64,000 bases of DNA from Argyresthia goedartella (Eukaryota; Arthropoda; Insecta; Lepidoptera; Argyresthiidae). This document shows, piece by piece, positions 42,777-54,095 of this stretch (within the stretch, counting starts at the first letter, position 1; the number at the start of each line of letters is the position of its first letter). A model generated the notes under the pieces. That model had not been told where the DNA came from and ran no database searches. It saw only the letters and a list, made by a program, of their open reading frames with translations. Made by a program: the position numbers and the translations under genes. The DNA lies in assembly GCA_949825045.1 (NCBI GenBank), contig OX463829.1, forward strand, positions 8,370,001 to 8,434,000, read 5' to 3'.

Positions 42777-43735
42777 GTAATTTGTAATTTGTAATTTGTA
42801 ATTTTGTAATTTTTTGTAATTTCATTATTGTACTACACAAAACAGTCATACAGATAACTTATAATAGAAAAAAACATGTACAAAGGCGAGCTTATCTCTC
42901 AAAAGAGATTTCTTCCAGCCAACCAAGATGGTAGGAGAGGTGATGGTTGAGCGGGGGAAGACCTGCGCGTACAATAAAACTCTATAAATACTACGACTAA
43001 TATATACTACAAACAGTATGTATTATACTGATAACCCTAATTGCTAAAAATAGACTGCATACACAATTACTTAAATACAACGTAAAAATATGAATAAACC
43101 GTATAATAAACTAATACATACAAATATATATATATATTATCTAACTGGAAAGGGAGAGATAGTGCTTCTTTAGCCGGTTTTTGAATATATTTAGAGATGG
43201 ACTGTCCCTGATAGTGCAGGGAAGCTCATTCCACAGTCGTACGGCTCGGATTCTGAACCCGTGCTCGTAGGCTGCAGTGGAGCGATCTGGAGCTTTGAGC
43301 GTAGACGCCATATGAGTTCTCCGAGGCCTGCTTGAAGAAAGAAATTCGAAGCGATCACGTAGGAAGTTAGGGTAACGAGGGTTCCACAAAATATTATAAA
43401 GGAAACACAGGATATGAGAGTCCCGTCGAAGCCGAATCGGTAGCCAATTCAGCTCCCTGCGATGCTGAGATACGTGGTCATACTTGCGCAGTCCGAAGAT
43501 GAACCGAATCCCGAGATTTTGAAGTCGTTCGAGTTTGTTCAGTTGTTCTTCATTTGCGTTCACCCAGCAAACATCAGCATAATCAATGAGGGGGAGAAGA
43601 AGGGACTGAGCGAGAGTTATTTTGGTCCGGCGAGGAAGAAAGTTCTGAAGTCTCCTGAGGGAATGAAAAGTTGCGTAAACTCGCCTGCTGACCTCATTAA
43701 CATGCATTGACCAGGACAATATTTCCCATTATTTA
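42777..43735 (-). mobile_element. CR1/Daphne-like LINE, 5'-truncated
   Basis: The minus-strand 3' end carries an (ATTACAA)n tail (42777-42830) and the shared stem-loop at 42885-42920. About 220 bp of 3' UTR separates this from the ORF stop at 43141. Truncated on the right at about 43735 inside the RT C-terminal region. Confidence 0.85.
43141..43719 (-). CDS. LINE ORF2 C-terminal part (fragment, open)
   Basis: 192 residues without interruption: SWSMHVNEVSRRVYATFHSL, RRLQNFLPRRTKITLAQSLL, PLIDYADVCWVN, LNKLERLQNLGIRFIFGLRK, YDHVSQHRRELNWLPIRLRR and a final FRIRAVRLWNELPCTIRDSP. This is the post-RT region typical of the CR1/Jockey-group (Daphne-like) pol proteins. No catalytic residues remain. 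The real ORF has no start here; it is a 5'-truncated copy. Confidence 0.85.
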   Translation of the reverse strand: MSWSMHVNEVSRRVYATFHSLRRLQNFLPRRTKITLAQSLLLPLIDYADVCWVNANEEQLNKLERLQNLGIRFIFGLRKYDHVSQHRRELNWLPIRLRRDSHILCFLYNILWNPRYPNFLRDRFEFLSSSRPRRTHMASTLKAPDRSTAAYEHGFRIRAVRLWNELPCTIRDSPSLNIFKNRLKKHYLSLSS

Positions 43736-44504
43736 TTATAGTTGCTCGCCGGCGTTTGCTCGTTTTAGAATGCTTGCAAAATAATGCTCTCAGGGGGACG
43801 CTCTTAAGGCTCATACTCACAGAGGTTCTACCTAGCTGCGGCCGCCGCATCAGCCGCCCAATGCTACGGCTTACAGTGTCCTATAAATTGCATAAGTAGG
43901 TAGGAAGATACAAGGTAAGAAAGAAAGAAAGAAAATCGTTTATTCACAAGCTTGCATTTACAAACACCTCTCCTTCCTACCTCCTTCCACCTTCTCTGGC
44001 TCCCTCATTAGTTAATAAAACTGTATCTAAGAAAGCAGTTCTTCCCTTTTAAAGTTGTTTAAGTGTTGTGAGTTAGAAAATATAAACTAATTTTAGATTC
44101 AGATGCCTAAAGATGAGTACTTAAATTAAAATAAAATAATTAAAACAGTAATGTTTATAATACAATTCAGATGTGTTTTGTTTAGTGTAAGTATATTTGA
44201 TGAGTGAAGATGTAAGTATTATGCTTGAAGTTGCAGTGTGGTGAATGTATGTGTGAATGTTTAGTAGAGTACGTAATTTAGGTAACGGGATTTCTAGTGT
44301 GCTAAAGCACATATTTCGGAAAATGTACCTCATCAGACATCAGATTTGACCTCCTAGGACCAAGGAAACGCGAGTAATCGCCAAAATTTAAATTTAAATT
44401 TCAATTTAAAATTTGACTTTCTTCGTTAAATCGTTGCGCAAAATAAAGTTGTATCGCATTATAATAAAGCCTTTTGTCCGTCAGTCGTGGCAAAATGTTT
44501 AAAT
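43736..44504 (-). repeat. Another non-LTR 3' end with (TTCT)n tail
   Basis: (AAGA)n at 43918-43935 followed by AAAATCGTTTATTCACAAGC, which on the minus strand reads GTGAATAAACGATTTT plus (TTCT)n: a poly(A)-signal-like end with a simple tail. The body to the right (43960-44340) has no readable ORF. Confidence 0.5.
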
Positions 44505-45055
44505 ATGTTTGTGTCGCAGTTTGTTGGTTAAATCAGACAATTAAATAACACCCTAGACCGTTCGTTAATTAAAGACCGAATTTGAACCAAGTCGCTAAAG
44601 TTCCGTCAGACAAGTCCAAACGTTCCTAGGCAACAAGACATAAACAATAGCACTTAAGTACACATAAAATATATTGTATGTGTTCTTAATTTTATGTTTT
44701 ATGTATGTTTTGTTGTTCTTAATGTTCAACCTAACAGAAAGGATAAAGGGGGTTTGCTCACCCCCTTTGCTCTCCACCTAAGCTACCGTAATTATTTGCC
44801 CTGATATAAGCTGTGCAAATCAGTAGTGAAAAGATAGACTCTGAAATTAATCAGCTGTTGTCGTGACGCCATCTTGTTTTACATTATTTAACCAACACGC
44901 CGGCTTTCGGTAAGACAGATTGTTAAACGTTTTCGACGATGCTTTATTTAAATAAAAATGCTAGTGACTTGGCTAAACGTCAGTATGTAATAAACGGTCT
45001 AGGGTGTTAGTTAAGTGTCTGATTTAACCAACCAACTGCAACATATGCATGTCGA
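44505..45055. mobile_element. Inverted-repeat DNA element containing a hairpin core
   Basis: Left arm (44505-44600: GTTGGTTAAATCAGACA, ACACCCTAGACCG) and right arm (about 44955-45055) are complementary with some mismatches. The hairpin-core repeat (44690-44815) lies in the middle. Single arms of the same family occur at 57813-57868 and 59862-59930 (ACGGTCTAGAGAGTTAGTTA). Confidence 0.7.
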
Positions 45056-45324
45056 AAGGCTCGCAAAGTCTACTGTTCTCACAGAACTACTAGTTTAAAA
45101 TAGTTCATATTTTCCTATAACCAGGTGTAACACAAATAACGTCGGTGTCAGAATTATTAAAAAATAATTATAAGACAAGTTCTTTGCCAAGTAGCCCCTG
45201 CATGTTTTGATGGATGAATATTTAAGTGGTGCTTGCCTTTGTCGGAATTGGCAAAAAAATAGTTTCGAAGCTGGTCTCGCGAGGCCAACCACGACGCATC
45301 CCGTGCAGCTACAATCTAGCTTTA

Positions 45325-48300
45325 TCACGTCTCAACAGCCTGAATAGGAAATTCTTAAAGGACCCGTCGTACGTCCGCGGTAGTATTTACCCCACTTTGG
45401 CGTAACTAACCCCAATAGGCCTGGGAAACTATGCATAGTGCATGACAAAGCAGCCAAATCACGGGGAGTGCCCCTAAATTTGTTCTTATTAACTGGCCCT
45501 GATCTATAAGCGTCACTGTTTGGCATCTTGCTTAGTTTCAGAGATGGACGAATTGCGATAATTGGTGACTTACGAGAGATGTTTCCCCAGATGAAAATAA
45601 TTGAGATTGACAAGGATTATCAACGATAGTTATGGAACGATAATGGACAGGTGTAAGAATTTAGGATGACCTCCCTGATATTTGGTGTGGCATCATTCCC
45701 TTACACTGCTAATTTCGTAAAAAAACAAAAACGCTAAAGATTTCCAAAAAGGATTTCCCGAAGTTGCGCAAGCGATAATAGAAGATCTATATGGATAATT
45801 AATTAGGCAGTAGCGACCGATCAATAACGCAGACCGCATAATTAATAGCAGATGTCGTCTACGTGCACGGAACGGCAGGTTTCGGAATGCGGAGCTTGTC
45901 AAGCTCGGAGTAGACGCGAAAGTTCTAGAAATCTGGTGGAATACCAAAGAGGATATGTTCTCGTTCAAGCTTGATATAAAGTGCCCAGTCAGATCTGAGT
46001 TTACTAAACGCCGAGTTTTACTCCATTTATTTAAAGTCTACGACCCTCTAGCTTTCTTTACACCAATGGTTACTCAAGGAAAGTTTCTGTTCGAGAGAAC
46101 TTGGCGGTTAGTATATAAATGGGACTATAAATTACCCCTTAAAGAATGCGAACGGTGGGAGCTTTGGTACGAGTTGATGAAATATGTCTAAAAATTGAGA
46201 ATTCCACGTTGGTACTCAGCGGGCACCCCTGTCCTGAGGTACTTGAGCTACACGTCTTCTCCAACGCTAGCGAGACAGCTTATGCTTGCGTAGCATATTG
46301 GCGTTTTACACATGTGACGGGCAACGTATCGATTGCATTTATAAAACTCGTCTATCGCCTTTAAAACCCATTCCAATTCCGCGGTTAGAGCTGTAAGCCG
46401 CATTACTTGCATCCCGTCTGGCGAGGACGATTTGTTCGGAACACAGGTTCCGTAAAGTATTTTCGTGTGTTTCTAAAATTGTCCTCAGTTGGATGCGGAG
46501 TTATGCGCGCAATTATAAAACCTTTGTTGCCAATCGCATCAGTGAAATATCGGAATTAACGGATCCTTATGAGTGTTGGTGGGTACCAATGGATTTAAAT
46601 GTTGCGGATGATGCAACGCGCCATGGAGGCAAAGCCTCTTTGTCGCGTCCATTACTTGCATCCCGTCTGGCGAGGACGATTTGTTCGGAACACAGGTTCC
46701 GTAAAGTATTTTGGTGTGATTCTAAAACTGTCCCCAGTTGGGTGCGGAGTTAAGCGCGCAATTATAAAACCTATGTTGCCAATCGCATCAGTGAAATATC
46801 GGAATTAACGGATCCTTATGAGTAGTGGTGGGTACCAATGGATTTAAATGTTGCGGATGATGCAACGCGCGATGCAGGCAAAGCCTCTTTGTCGCGTTAG
46901 GTGAACAGCCCAGAGTTTCTACTCCTCCCAGAGAGTGGTGGGCCGATAGAATGTAATATTTCCAAAAATGTAACCATGGTTAGTAAGCTTAAGAATGAGG
47001 TCATACATACTGTAAATAGTATTGAAGTTTTTGTAACCAATCTTGTTCCAGACTCAAAGAGGTTTAGCTTGTGGAATAGATTGCTTCGAGACATGACGAG
47101 AGCTTGTCAATTCTTAAATTAAATAATAGAAAGAGCTATAAAGAACATCGGGCCTCTCACAGCTGAGCTCGCTCGCGGCACGTGATGTTAGGGTCTACTA
47201 AGGGTCATATTTTGAGACAGTTTCAAGTAGAGAATTTCGCAGAAGAGATAAGAACAGCGCAAGCGGGGGAATCCTTCAGCAAGAGGCGTCGACCGAGTGG
47301 CCTTCTGCGCCTGCAAAGTCGAATAGGAGCGGTGGAAGGTGTAAATGACGAGATGAAAATGCCGATCTTAATCGACGGAAAGCATAACTTTGTACGACTC
47401 CTTCGTCAGCACTACCACGTTTGGGCTAGTCATGGGCTCTATGAGACTGAACAAACTGAGGACAAGATTCTGGATCTTGGGGGTCCGCCCCTCTATAAAG
47501 ACCATCGCATCATCTTGCCAATTTTGCAGAATTAATAAAGGAGTACCAAAAACGCCCGCGTTTCACTCCCTTCAGCTAGATTAGGACACCATAGAAGGCC
47601 CTTTACCTTTTTTGGCCTAGGCTATTTTGGACCTATAGATGTCACCGTAGGAAGGAGACATAAAAAGCGCTGCGTGGCACTATTTACTTGTATGGTTACA
47701 CGAGTTGTCCATCTGGAGTTGGTTGGTTTTAAGGCGTTTTATAGCCAAAAGAGGTTGCCCAGTTAATGTTTACTCGGACAATGGGACTTCTTTCGTCGGC
47801 ACACAGCGTGACCTCTGGCAAGACTTTGCGGCCAATAGGCAAATAAAATGGCATTTCAGGGGTCTGGGAACGCCTAGTGGGGACTGTGAAGACAGCCCTA
47901 GCAGTCGCCCTAAAGGATAGAGCTCCAATAGAAGAGGTTCTTCGGACGCTTTTAACCGAAGCAGAGAACATAGTGAACTCGAGACCGGTAACCGGATAGT
48001 CTTACCCCGAACCACTTCTTTCTGGGATCCGGAAGCACATTGATACCACCACCTCAAGTGGATCTGGATAACGTCGACCTAATCCGCCATTCAGATTAGA
48101 GAAAGGCAGTAAGACTTGCGGATCATTTTCGGGCAAGGTAGGTTCGTGACTATTTGCTGACCCTTATCCCAAGAGGACGCCAAGGCACTATCGACGACAA
48201 CCTGTCTATCGTCGATGTCGTCCTCATCGCTGATGGCAAATTACCTCGAGGAGGTAGGCCACGCGGAAGGGTTGTGCGGATATATCCAGGCCACGACGAC

Positions 48301-48390
48301 ATTGTCAGATGGTGGATGTGCGGACGGCCGCTGGCGTATTAAAACGTCCGACTCGCAAACAAGTTCGTCTCCCTCTCGAGCCTTTGACGC
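45325..48390 (+). pseudogene. Old BEL/Pao pol, heavily decayed
   Basis: Plus strand, many stops and shifts. Recognisable in order: [15 protein letters not shown] and DLREMFPQMKIIEIDKDYQ (RT, 45330-45640), TKRRVLLHLFKVYDPLAFFT (46000), VFSNASETAYACVAYW (RNase H, 46250), EFLLLPESGGP (46910), FVRLLRQHYHVWASHGLYET (47400), CQFCRINKGVPKTPAF (47550), RFIAKRGCPVNVYSDNGTSF (integrase, 47730) and RGRVVRIYPGHDD (48265). Different from the 33-40 kb element in sequence, so a separate, much older lineage. No LTRs recognised. Confidence 0.85.
46402..46897 (+). repeat. 249-bp tandem duplication inside the old BEL pol
   Basis: ATTACTTGCATCCCGTCTGG begins both units (46402 and 46651). The copies differ at scattered sites (for example GAGTGTTGG against GAGTAGTGG), so the duplication happened well before today but after insertion or within the family. 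Confidence 0.93.
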
Positions 48391-48399
48391 GGATATAGG

Positions 48400-49433
48400 A
48401 GTTTGTAAGCCCTCGGAGCCGAGACCTCACGGAGAGGGCCATATCCGCGACAGAGGCTCGTCAATAGCTACCAGCTACATTTAGCTTTATGTTTTGTTAT
48501 TGACATGTTCCTTTTTTAGAACTAGCAGTTATTGTCTTTTTATAGAATGATGCGGAAAAGGCTCTTCTTTATTTTAAGTACATTTAAATATAACCGTCTT
48601 TCTTAAAACAGAGTTTCTTTGACCATCTTCGACACATACTACACAAAGAGCTTCCTTCACAAATTTCTGCTTTTAATTTAAGATTTAGTCTTGTTTTTGT
48701 AGACTAATATATCTTTTGCTTCAGTTCCTGCTATTGACCTGTGTAATTTTTATTCGCAATAAATATTTTTACGGGAGGAGCACTGAAGTCGGTGATGCAG
48801 CTTTTCATCTAGTTCAGGCTCAGATGTTCCAGTTATCTTAGCTAAGCACCTAAAATCTTGTGAACTTATCTGATTTCATTGCCTAAATAAACGATTGATC
48901 ATCGTCATTACAAATCACAGCTTTTCGTTGTCCATCTTAGATTGATTACATATCGGATATTTTTAACCAACAACGATCAAGAGGGCTTTTATAAGTTGGA
49001 AACGGCTATCGTTCGGTGTGTCTGTAAGTCTACCCGTCCGTGACACCCTAGCGGTGAAACGGGTGGAAGTTTGTAGTTGGTAGTAGAATTTACCGTGATG
49101 GTTCTTAGTTATGTTTTGTTTAATTCTTTAGTAGTTCGAAAGTTATCTGCTTAACGATGTATAGCGGTCAAACCGGTGGATGGATTTTAATGCGATTCTT
49201 TAGTGCGATGGTTTTTAATATTGGTTTTGAAAGTGGTGACATTTTCTTACAGATCCAGAAGTTCATAATTAGATAGCTATTTATTTATTTATATAAAATT
49301 AGGATTTGTCATTCCTAAAAAAATGTACTGAAAATTGAGTTTCCTTCAATTTCTCCATACAAAAAGTAAGGTCTCATAGGTAAGCACCTGATATGTTTAA
49401 ATAAAATCAGTGCAGTGCTTCGAAAGTTATCAG
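48400..49433. other. UGT intron, no gene seen
   Basis: Two occurrences of CGAAAGTTATC (49137 and 49425) with similar neighbourhoods suggest a weak direct repeat; nothing coding. Confidence 0.4.
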
Positions 49434-49441
49434 GTTAATAA

Positions 49442-49919
49442 TAGGGATGCAACTGATACGATACCGATACCGATATATCGGCGATATTTCAGGTTTGCCT
49501 ATCGGCATCGATATATCTATTGGTATCGGCGATATTTTTATGGCCGGTGATAGATTTTTTGATGATGATGATGTTACAAAGATACTTTACAAATTTCTCG
49601 CTTTAAAAATGTAATGTAAACGCGCGGGTTGTCTCGTCTATTTCATTGCAAACGAGGCACGTTCTATGCTCGGGGAGACCCCAAGGTCTATTTTTAAACA
49701 AAAATCTGATTAATGTAAATTTTAATAACTAAAACTGTATCAACCTGTCTATATTTTTATATTACCTAATAAAAAAATAACCTGAGTTGTATCTAATCTA
49801 ACAAACCTTCTTTTTTAATTCAATAAGCGTATCGGTATCGGTGTCGGTATCGCCGATATTTTTATAAGCGTATCGGTATCGGTATCATATCGGCAAAAAG
49901 GCGTATCGTTGCATCCCTA
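49442..49919. mobile_element. hAT-type MITE
   Basis: 478 bp. Ends TAGGGATGCAAC.GATACG and CGTATCGTTGCATCCCTA are inverted repeats. An exact 8-bp duplication GTTAATAA flanks it (49434-49441, 49920-49927). TAGGG-type ends with 8-bp duplications define hAT elements. The interior near both ends is built of TATCGG words that extend the inverted pairing. No ORF. Confidence 0.9.
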
Positions 49920-50129
49920 GTTAATAAAGACCCAAATTTTAGACATTTAAGGTTTCATTAATGTGTCGGGGTGTTTTAGGTTTTTATTTATAGATATTAT
50001 ATACAAATACTTATATACCATGGGTCGGATGAATAAAGAAAAATATCACCTTGTCATAAGTCATTGAAAGGGTGCTTCTTGTTGACGTTCGCTGACATCA
50101 ATGATCATTTTCCATCAAATATTACAAGT

Positions 50130-50697
50130 AACATATATATATAAATGTATCCCATTAATGTCCCCACCGAGGGGCATAGGCCTTTTACCCGGATACGATT
50201 AAGATTAAGCCATACTCCACCACGCTGGCTCAGTGCGGTTTATGGAGGGGTTTTACGACCACTATCACGTAGCGATAGTAGCCGGCACCTGCTGCTAACG
50301 TGTCACCAGAAGCACTGAACGTCAATAATGTAACAAATAAATATTAGAGGGCTGATTGTCCTCACAAATCGAACTAGACCCATAGTAAGCTCAACAAGGT
50401 TTGTGTTATGGGCACTAGAAGACGATATATTTAGTAGAGATTGTAAATATACAGAAAACATCCAAGACTAAGAAACAAATATTCATGCTTATCACACAAA
50501 TATTTGCCCTTACCGGGATTCGAACTCAGGACGTCAGCTTCATAGGCAAGGTCTCTACTCGCTAGGCAAAACCGGTCATATAAATGTAGGTACTTAAGAT
50601 AAATTAATTATCTCATTGGTACATGGTCAAGTTTCGAACCTGCATCTCCTCCTGTGTGGGAAGCAAGCTCGAAACCCATTAGACCAAGGAGCTCTCA
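50130..50697 (-). repeat. tRNA-derived SINE, family B, interrupted
   Basis: Minus-strand copy: tRNA-like head at 50610-50697 (GGTCTAATGGGTTTCGAGC and a B box ending in GTTCGAAAC) and body at 50140-50337 (CCACCGAGGGGCATAGG, TACGACCACTATCACGTAGC). The two parts are separated by another SINE (50338-50590). Compare 52655-52957, which is uninterrupted. Confidence 0.75.
50338..50590 (-). repeat. tRNA-derived SINE, family C, nested
   Basis: The minus-strand head has GCCTAGCGAGTAGAGACCTT and a B box TGAGTTCGAATCCCGGTAAG; the body contains AGTGCCCATAACACAAACC. Inserted within SINE B and in the same orientation. Confidence 0.7.
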
Positions 50698-50757
50698 TCT
50701 TTTCTTTATTCTTTTGAACAAATATGCCTCCATGAGAAAAGTTGTGCACAGTCATGT

Positions 50758-50965
50758 CTTCTGTGGCGCAGCGGTTGTGGCTCTGCCTACCATGCGAGAG
50801 GTTCCGGGTTCGATCCCCGGCTGTGGGTAAAGAAAACAAAAAACCCCAGGTCTTGGATGTTTATATGTGTGTGACTTCGCTGTTTCTGGTTCCCACGAGA
50901 CAGGGTACCCTATTGTGGTGCCAGAAGCAATGTATGTGCCTGTATATTAATGTTTATGTCCAAAA
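50758..50965 (+). repeat. tRNA-derived SINE, family A
   Basis: The head has TGGCGCAGCGGTTGTGGCTC (A box) and GGTTCCGGGTTCGATCCCCG (B box), then an A-rich stretch and CCCAGGTCTTGGATGTTTAT. Same family as 24913-25105. Confidence 0.8.
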
Positions 50966-51215
50966 TCGATATCCTCAGTACCGGTGAACGAAAAAAGCGT
51001 AGAAGGCGCGCTTCTAACGTATTTTCATTCGAAAACGGTAAAAGTTACTGAAAGAATGACCTGCTGATGATCGATCTATAGACACAGTGAACGGCCATTG
51101 CCTCTGCCGTCATGTTAAACTCTACCTGGTACATTTTTCCGTGGCGTCTTTTTCACTGATACACTTCTGTTATACTTCTATATGTTTTTCCTTTGCTCCT
51201 TTGCTCAGTACCCAC

Positions 51216-51399
51216 CTCATATCCGTATCTGATGATATCCAGGGGGGCCACCGGCTCCTCCCCCCTCATCCTAGCTCCAACCAGGTCCCAGTCCGTGTAC
51301 CCTCGCACGTAGGAGACCAGGCCCTCCGGAGCCATCTCCTCCAGTCCCTCGATGTGGAAGTCGGGAGGGAACGCGCTGATGAAGGTCACGTTGTGGTTT
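51216..51399 (-). CDS. UGT: UDP-glycosyltransferase exon (N-terminal domain, first recognised)
   Basis: 184-nt exon between acceptor TCTCCACCAG (ending 51400) and donor GAG/GTGGGT (51216/51215). Encodes NHNVTFISAFPPDFHIEGLE, EMAPEGLVSYVRGYTDWDLV and PVAPLDIIRYGYE. The HNVTFIS beta strand follows the first helix of UGTs, which would be in a short upstream exon with the signal peptide; that exon was not found in the remaining 12.6 kb. It starts in phase 2 and ends in phase 0, matching the phase-0 start ACEAFLSD at 24583. GC-rich like the other exons. Confidence 0.88.
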
Positions 51400-51776
51400 C
51401 TGGTGGAGAGGTTTTGCCGTTTTATTTTTATATCGTCACTCCTTTCACCATACTTGGTGGCAGAGGCATAGTAGCGTCCACGTTGACATTTACTCATAGT
51501 AACATATACCTTTATTTTTTGGCCCTACACTAGGATATGGAACCAGATATAGGTCGAGGAACCAAATACAGCGATGTCATACTCGTAAACATCAAATATA
51601 TGAAAGGTACATGATTCACATACTGAACAGATATCCAATATCTGGTTATTCGTTATATTTACTATGCTTTTTGAGATCTCAACAACTTTTCGAACGAACG
51701 AACTTTCATCTCTTGATTAGAAAACCTTTAGTTTTCACTTCTCGGTCCTTTTTTTAGGGCACAACTTTATGTACTA

Positions 51777-51840
51777 CCTGGAGCCGAGCGAAGCGGAGCG
51801 GAGCGACGCGACCCCATATAGTTTCACAGAACCGTATTGT
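51777..51840 (+). repeat. Inverted pair member (GGAGCCGAGCGAAGCGG type)
   Basis: ACCTGGAGCCGAGCGAAGCG...TAGTTTCACAGAACCGTATT; an inverted counterpart is at 54225-54290. About 2.4 kb apart. Confidence 0.65.
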
Positions 51841-52375
51841 AACATACAAACTTAGTTTTTGTCATTTCACTAAACCAGTTTCGGGATTTGAACAAATTAC
51901 TAGATCTGTTTAGGGATATGTTAAAATCATGTCATTCTTTTATCATTTCCCGGTATTTTATCAAATCCCTTAGGGATTTGGCCAAGTACCTGATTTTATC
52001 ATGTCCCTGCAACAGATACATGGAGAGTTCCTCAATATAACAAAAGAAATAAAAACAAAAAGCTCTATCGTATTTCTCTATAGAATAAGCAATAAGAAAA
52101 TTTACTTGGTAGATAAGATACAGTTTAGTTTAATGAAGCTTACTATTGCTCCAAATTACTGAATAGTGTCTAAGAACTCGTAAAGCCAGGCGATAAAGAA
52201 AGGGAATGGTAGCGGCTTCTCATCGGCAGATCTTCTAAAAATAAGTCCAAACTTGTTTAGTATTGCCAAATGGTTTGGGTAATGGAAGTAAATGGGAGTT
52301 TTATGTAAAAGATGAATTGGACCAAATACCAAGTCAGATACTTTCTGAGCAGGATTTTTCAAAATCCAATAGATG

Positions 52376-52560
52376 GCGCCGAAGACACCCCTTCGTTTTT
52401 AGGGTTCCGTACCCGAAGGGTGCCAATCAGGACCCTATTACTAAGCCTCCGCTGGCTGACCATCAGCGGGCTGTAACTCATGAACCGTAATAGATGGAAA
52501 GTTGAAATTGTCACAGAATGTGTATTTCTGTTGCCGCTATTTATTTATATTTATTAATTA
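52376..52560 (-). repeat. Dispersed lepidopteran-type repeat (AGGGTTCCGTACCC)
   Basis: TTTTTAGGGTTCCGTACCCG, then AGGACCCTATTACTAAG and TGGAAAGTTGAAATTGTCAC, with TTCTGTTGCCGCTA at the end. 60118-60180 (AGTGCAAGTCGGGCTCGCG, GGGTTCCATACCA) is a fragment of what looks like the opposite end of the same family. Confidence 0.6.
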
Positions 52561-52654
52561 TGGTCTACACGAAATTTTATAAATTAAAGGACCCCCTTTA
52601 ATTTACAAAATACAAGAGACGTGTTTTTAACCCGCGATATAATAAACCATAATA

Positions 52655-52957
52655 ATATAATATATATAAATGTAGCCCATTAATTTCCCCACCGAGGGGC
52701 ACAGGATTTTATCCGGATACGAGTAAGATTAAGCCATACTCAACACTCTGGCTTAGTGCGGGTTGGTGAAGGGGTTTACGACCACTACCACGTAGCGATA
52801 GTAGCCGGGACCTACAGCTTAACGTGTCATCCGAAACACTGAACGTCAGATAATATACTTATGATAAAATAATTATCTCATTGATATATGGCCAGGATTC
52901 GAACCTGCATCTCCTGTGTGAGAAGCAAGCGTGAAACCCATTAGACCACAGAGCTCT
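52655..52957 (-). repeat. tRNA-derived SINE, family B, complete
   Basis: The minus-strand head GGTCTAATGGGTTTCACGCT and B box GCAGGTTCGAATCCTGGCC lie at 52880-52957. The body has GGTCCCGGCTACTATCGCTA and CCTGTGCCCCTCGGTGGGGA and ends in a TATA-rich tail near 52660. Confidence 0.82.
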
Positions 52958-53019
52958 TTGCACGTAACAAACCATGCCATCATTCAAATATTGTCGTAGA
53001 TTTCGCTGCTTATCACATT

Positions 53020-53100
53020 GTGGTGGCGCAATTGGTTTGATATCGGTTTCGCAATCTTAGGGTTCTTCGTTCGAATCCACGTTCGGACAGGATTTTATTC
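53020..53100 (+). repeat. tRNA-like sequence, probably a SINE head
   Basis: GTGGTGGCGCAATTGGTTTG, a middle stem and TTCGTTCGAATCCACGTTC have A- and B-box spacing of a tRNA, followed by T-rich sequence. The cloverleaf pairs imperfectly, so a functional tRNA gene is unlikely. Confidence 0.45.
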
Positions 53101-53442
53101 TTCTTTTATTTAATTGTTTTATTATTTTTTGTGGTTAAGTTTTCTTGTACGATGGTACGAAACCCTCCGTGTTCGAGTCCGACCCGCACGTGACCTTGAT
53201 TTTGACCGTGATTTTCCTTTGGCACATGTTAAATGTGGTAAATGAGAACACCTAAACAAACAAAAAAATATTGGTTAATGGTAGGTACCCTAAAGTGTCT
53301 AGTTTGCGAGATAATTGAGCTTCACTTCCAATTATCTCGCTAACGTGACGCCAGCTTACATTACCAAACATGGTTTGTTTGTTTAAATGTCCTCAAATAC
53401 CACATGCATCTTGAGCAAAAAAAATGAGGATGTCGTTCATGT

Positions 53443-53660
53443 CTTTATTCTTTATTCTTTATTGCATAGATAATATAAAGTTACAGACAATTAAAAGTAA
53501 TGTAATAAGCAAAGGCGAGCTTATCTCTAAAAAGAGATTTCTTCCAGCAAACCTAGGCAGGACAGGAGAGTTAATTATACTGGAAAGTCCTAGTTCGCAA
53601 TAACACTATACATACGGACGCAAATTACTTTCTAAATATATATAAACTATACCAAATATA
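53443..53660 (-). repeat. Daphne-like LINE 3' end
   Basis: The (TTCTTTA)n tail at 53443-53466 is followed by the shared stem-loop GCTTATCTCTAAAAAGAGAT at 53512-53549. ORF part absent. Confidence 0.75.
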
Positions 53661-53838
53661 AAATCATGTCATCTATTCGATTGAGAAAAATCTGCTCAGA
53701 AAGTATCCCATAAGAGGGATGCTAGGTATAATAAATTTATAAATGCGAGTTAATCTAACAATATATATTACCAGCAATTATACTTCATATATATCGCACG
53801 GTGGACAAACCTGTTAATCTACCTCTTAATTTATAAAG

Positions 53839-54095
53839 AGCGTAACAGAAAGGTATAGTTATATTTAAGGGGTTGTTATAGGCATCATTCTGGACAACTT
53901 TCACTATGAAAGCGATTTGATCAGAGCATCTTCATTTTTCAGTTGCCCATACAAATCGGCTGACCGCCTGCAGCAAAATTTATGAAGACGTGAAAAATAT
54001 ACTTGCTCTGATCAAATTGGTTTCATAATGAGAATTGTTCAGAATGATGTCCATAACAACCCCCTAAAATATGACAACTATTTTCTGTTACACCT
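53839..54095. mobile_element. Fold-back MITE
   Basis: Arms of about 100 bp: GTAACAGAAA...GGGGTTGTTATAGGCATCAT and the complement of GATGTCCATAACAACCCCCT...TTTCTGTTACAC. Mismatches are few. About 40 bp of loop. No coding capacity. Confidence 0.8.

Noticed and set aside
42777..42830. CRISPR-like or satellite array of ATTTGTA units
   Set aside because: It is the simple 3' tail of the adjacent LINE.
53020..53100. Functional tRNA gene
   Set aside because: A- and B-box-like words are present but the acceptor and anticodon stems do not pair well; a SINE head is more likely.
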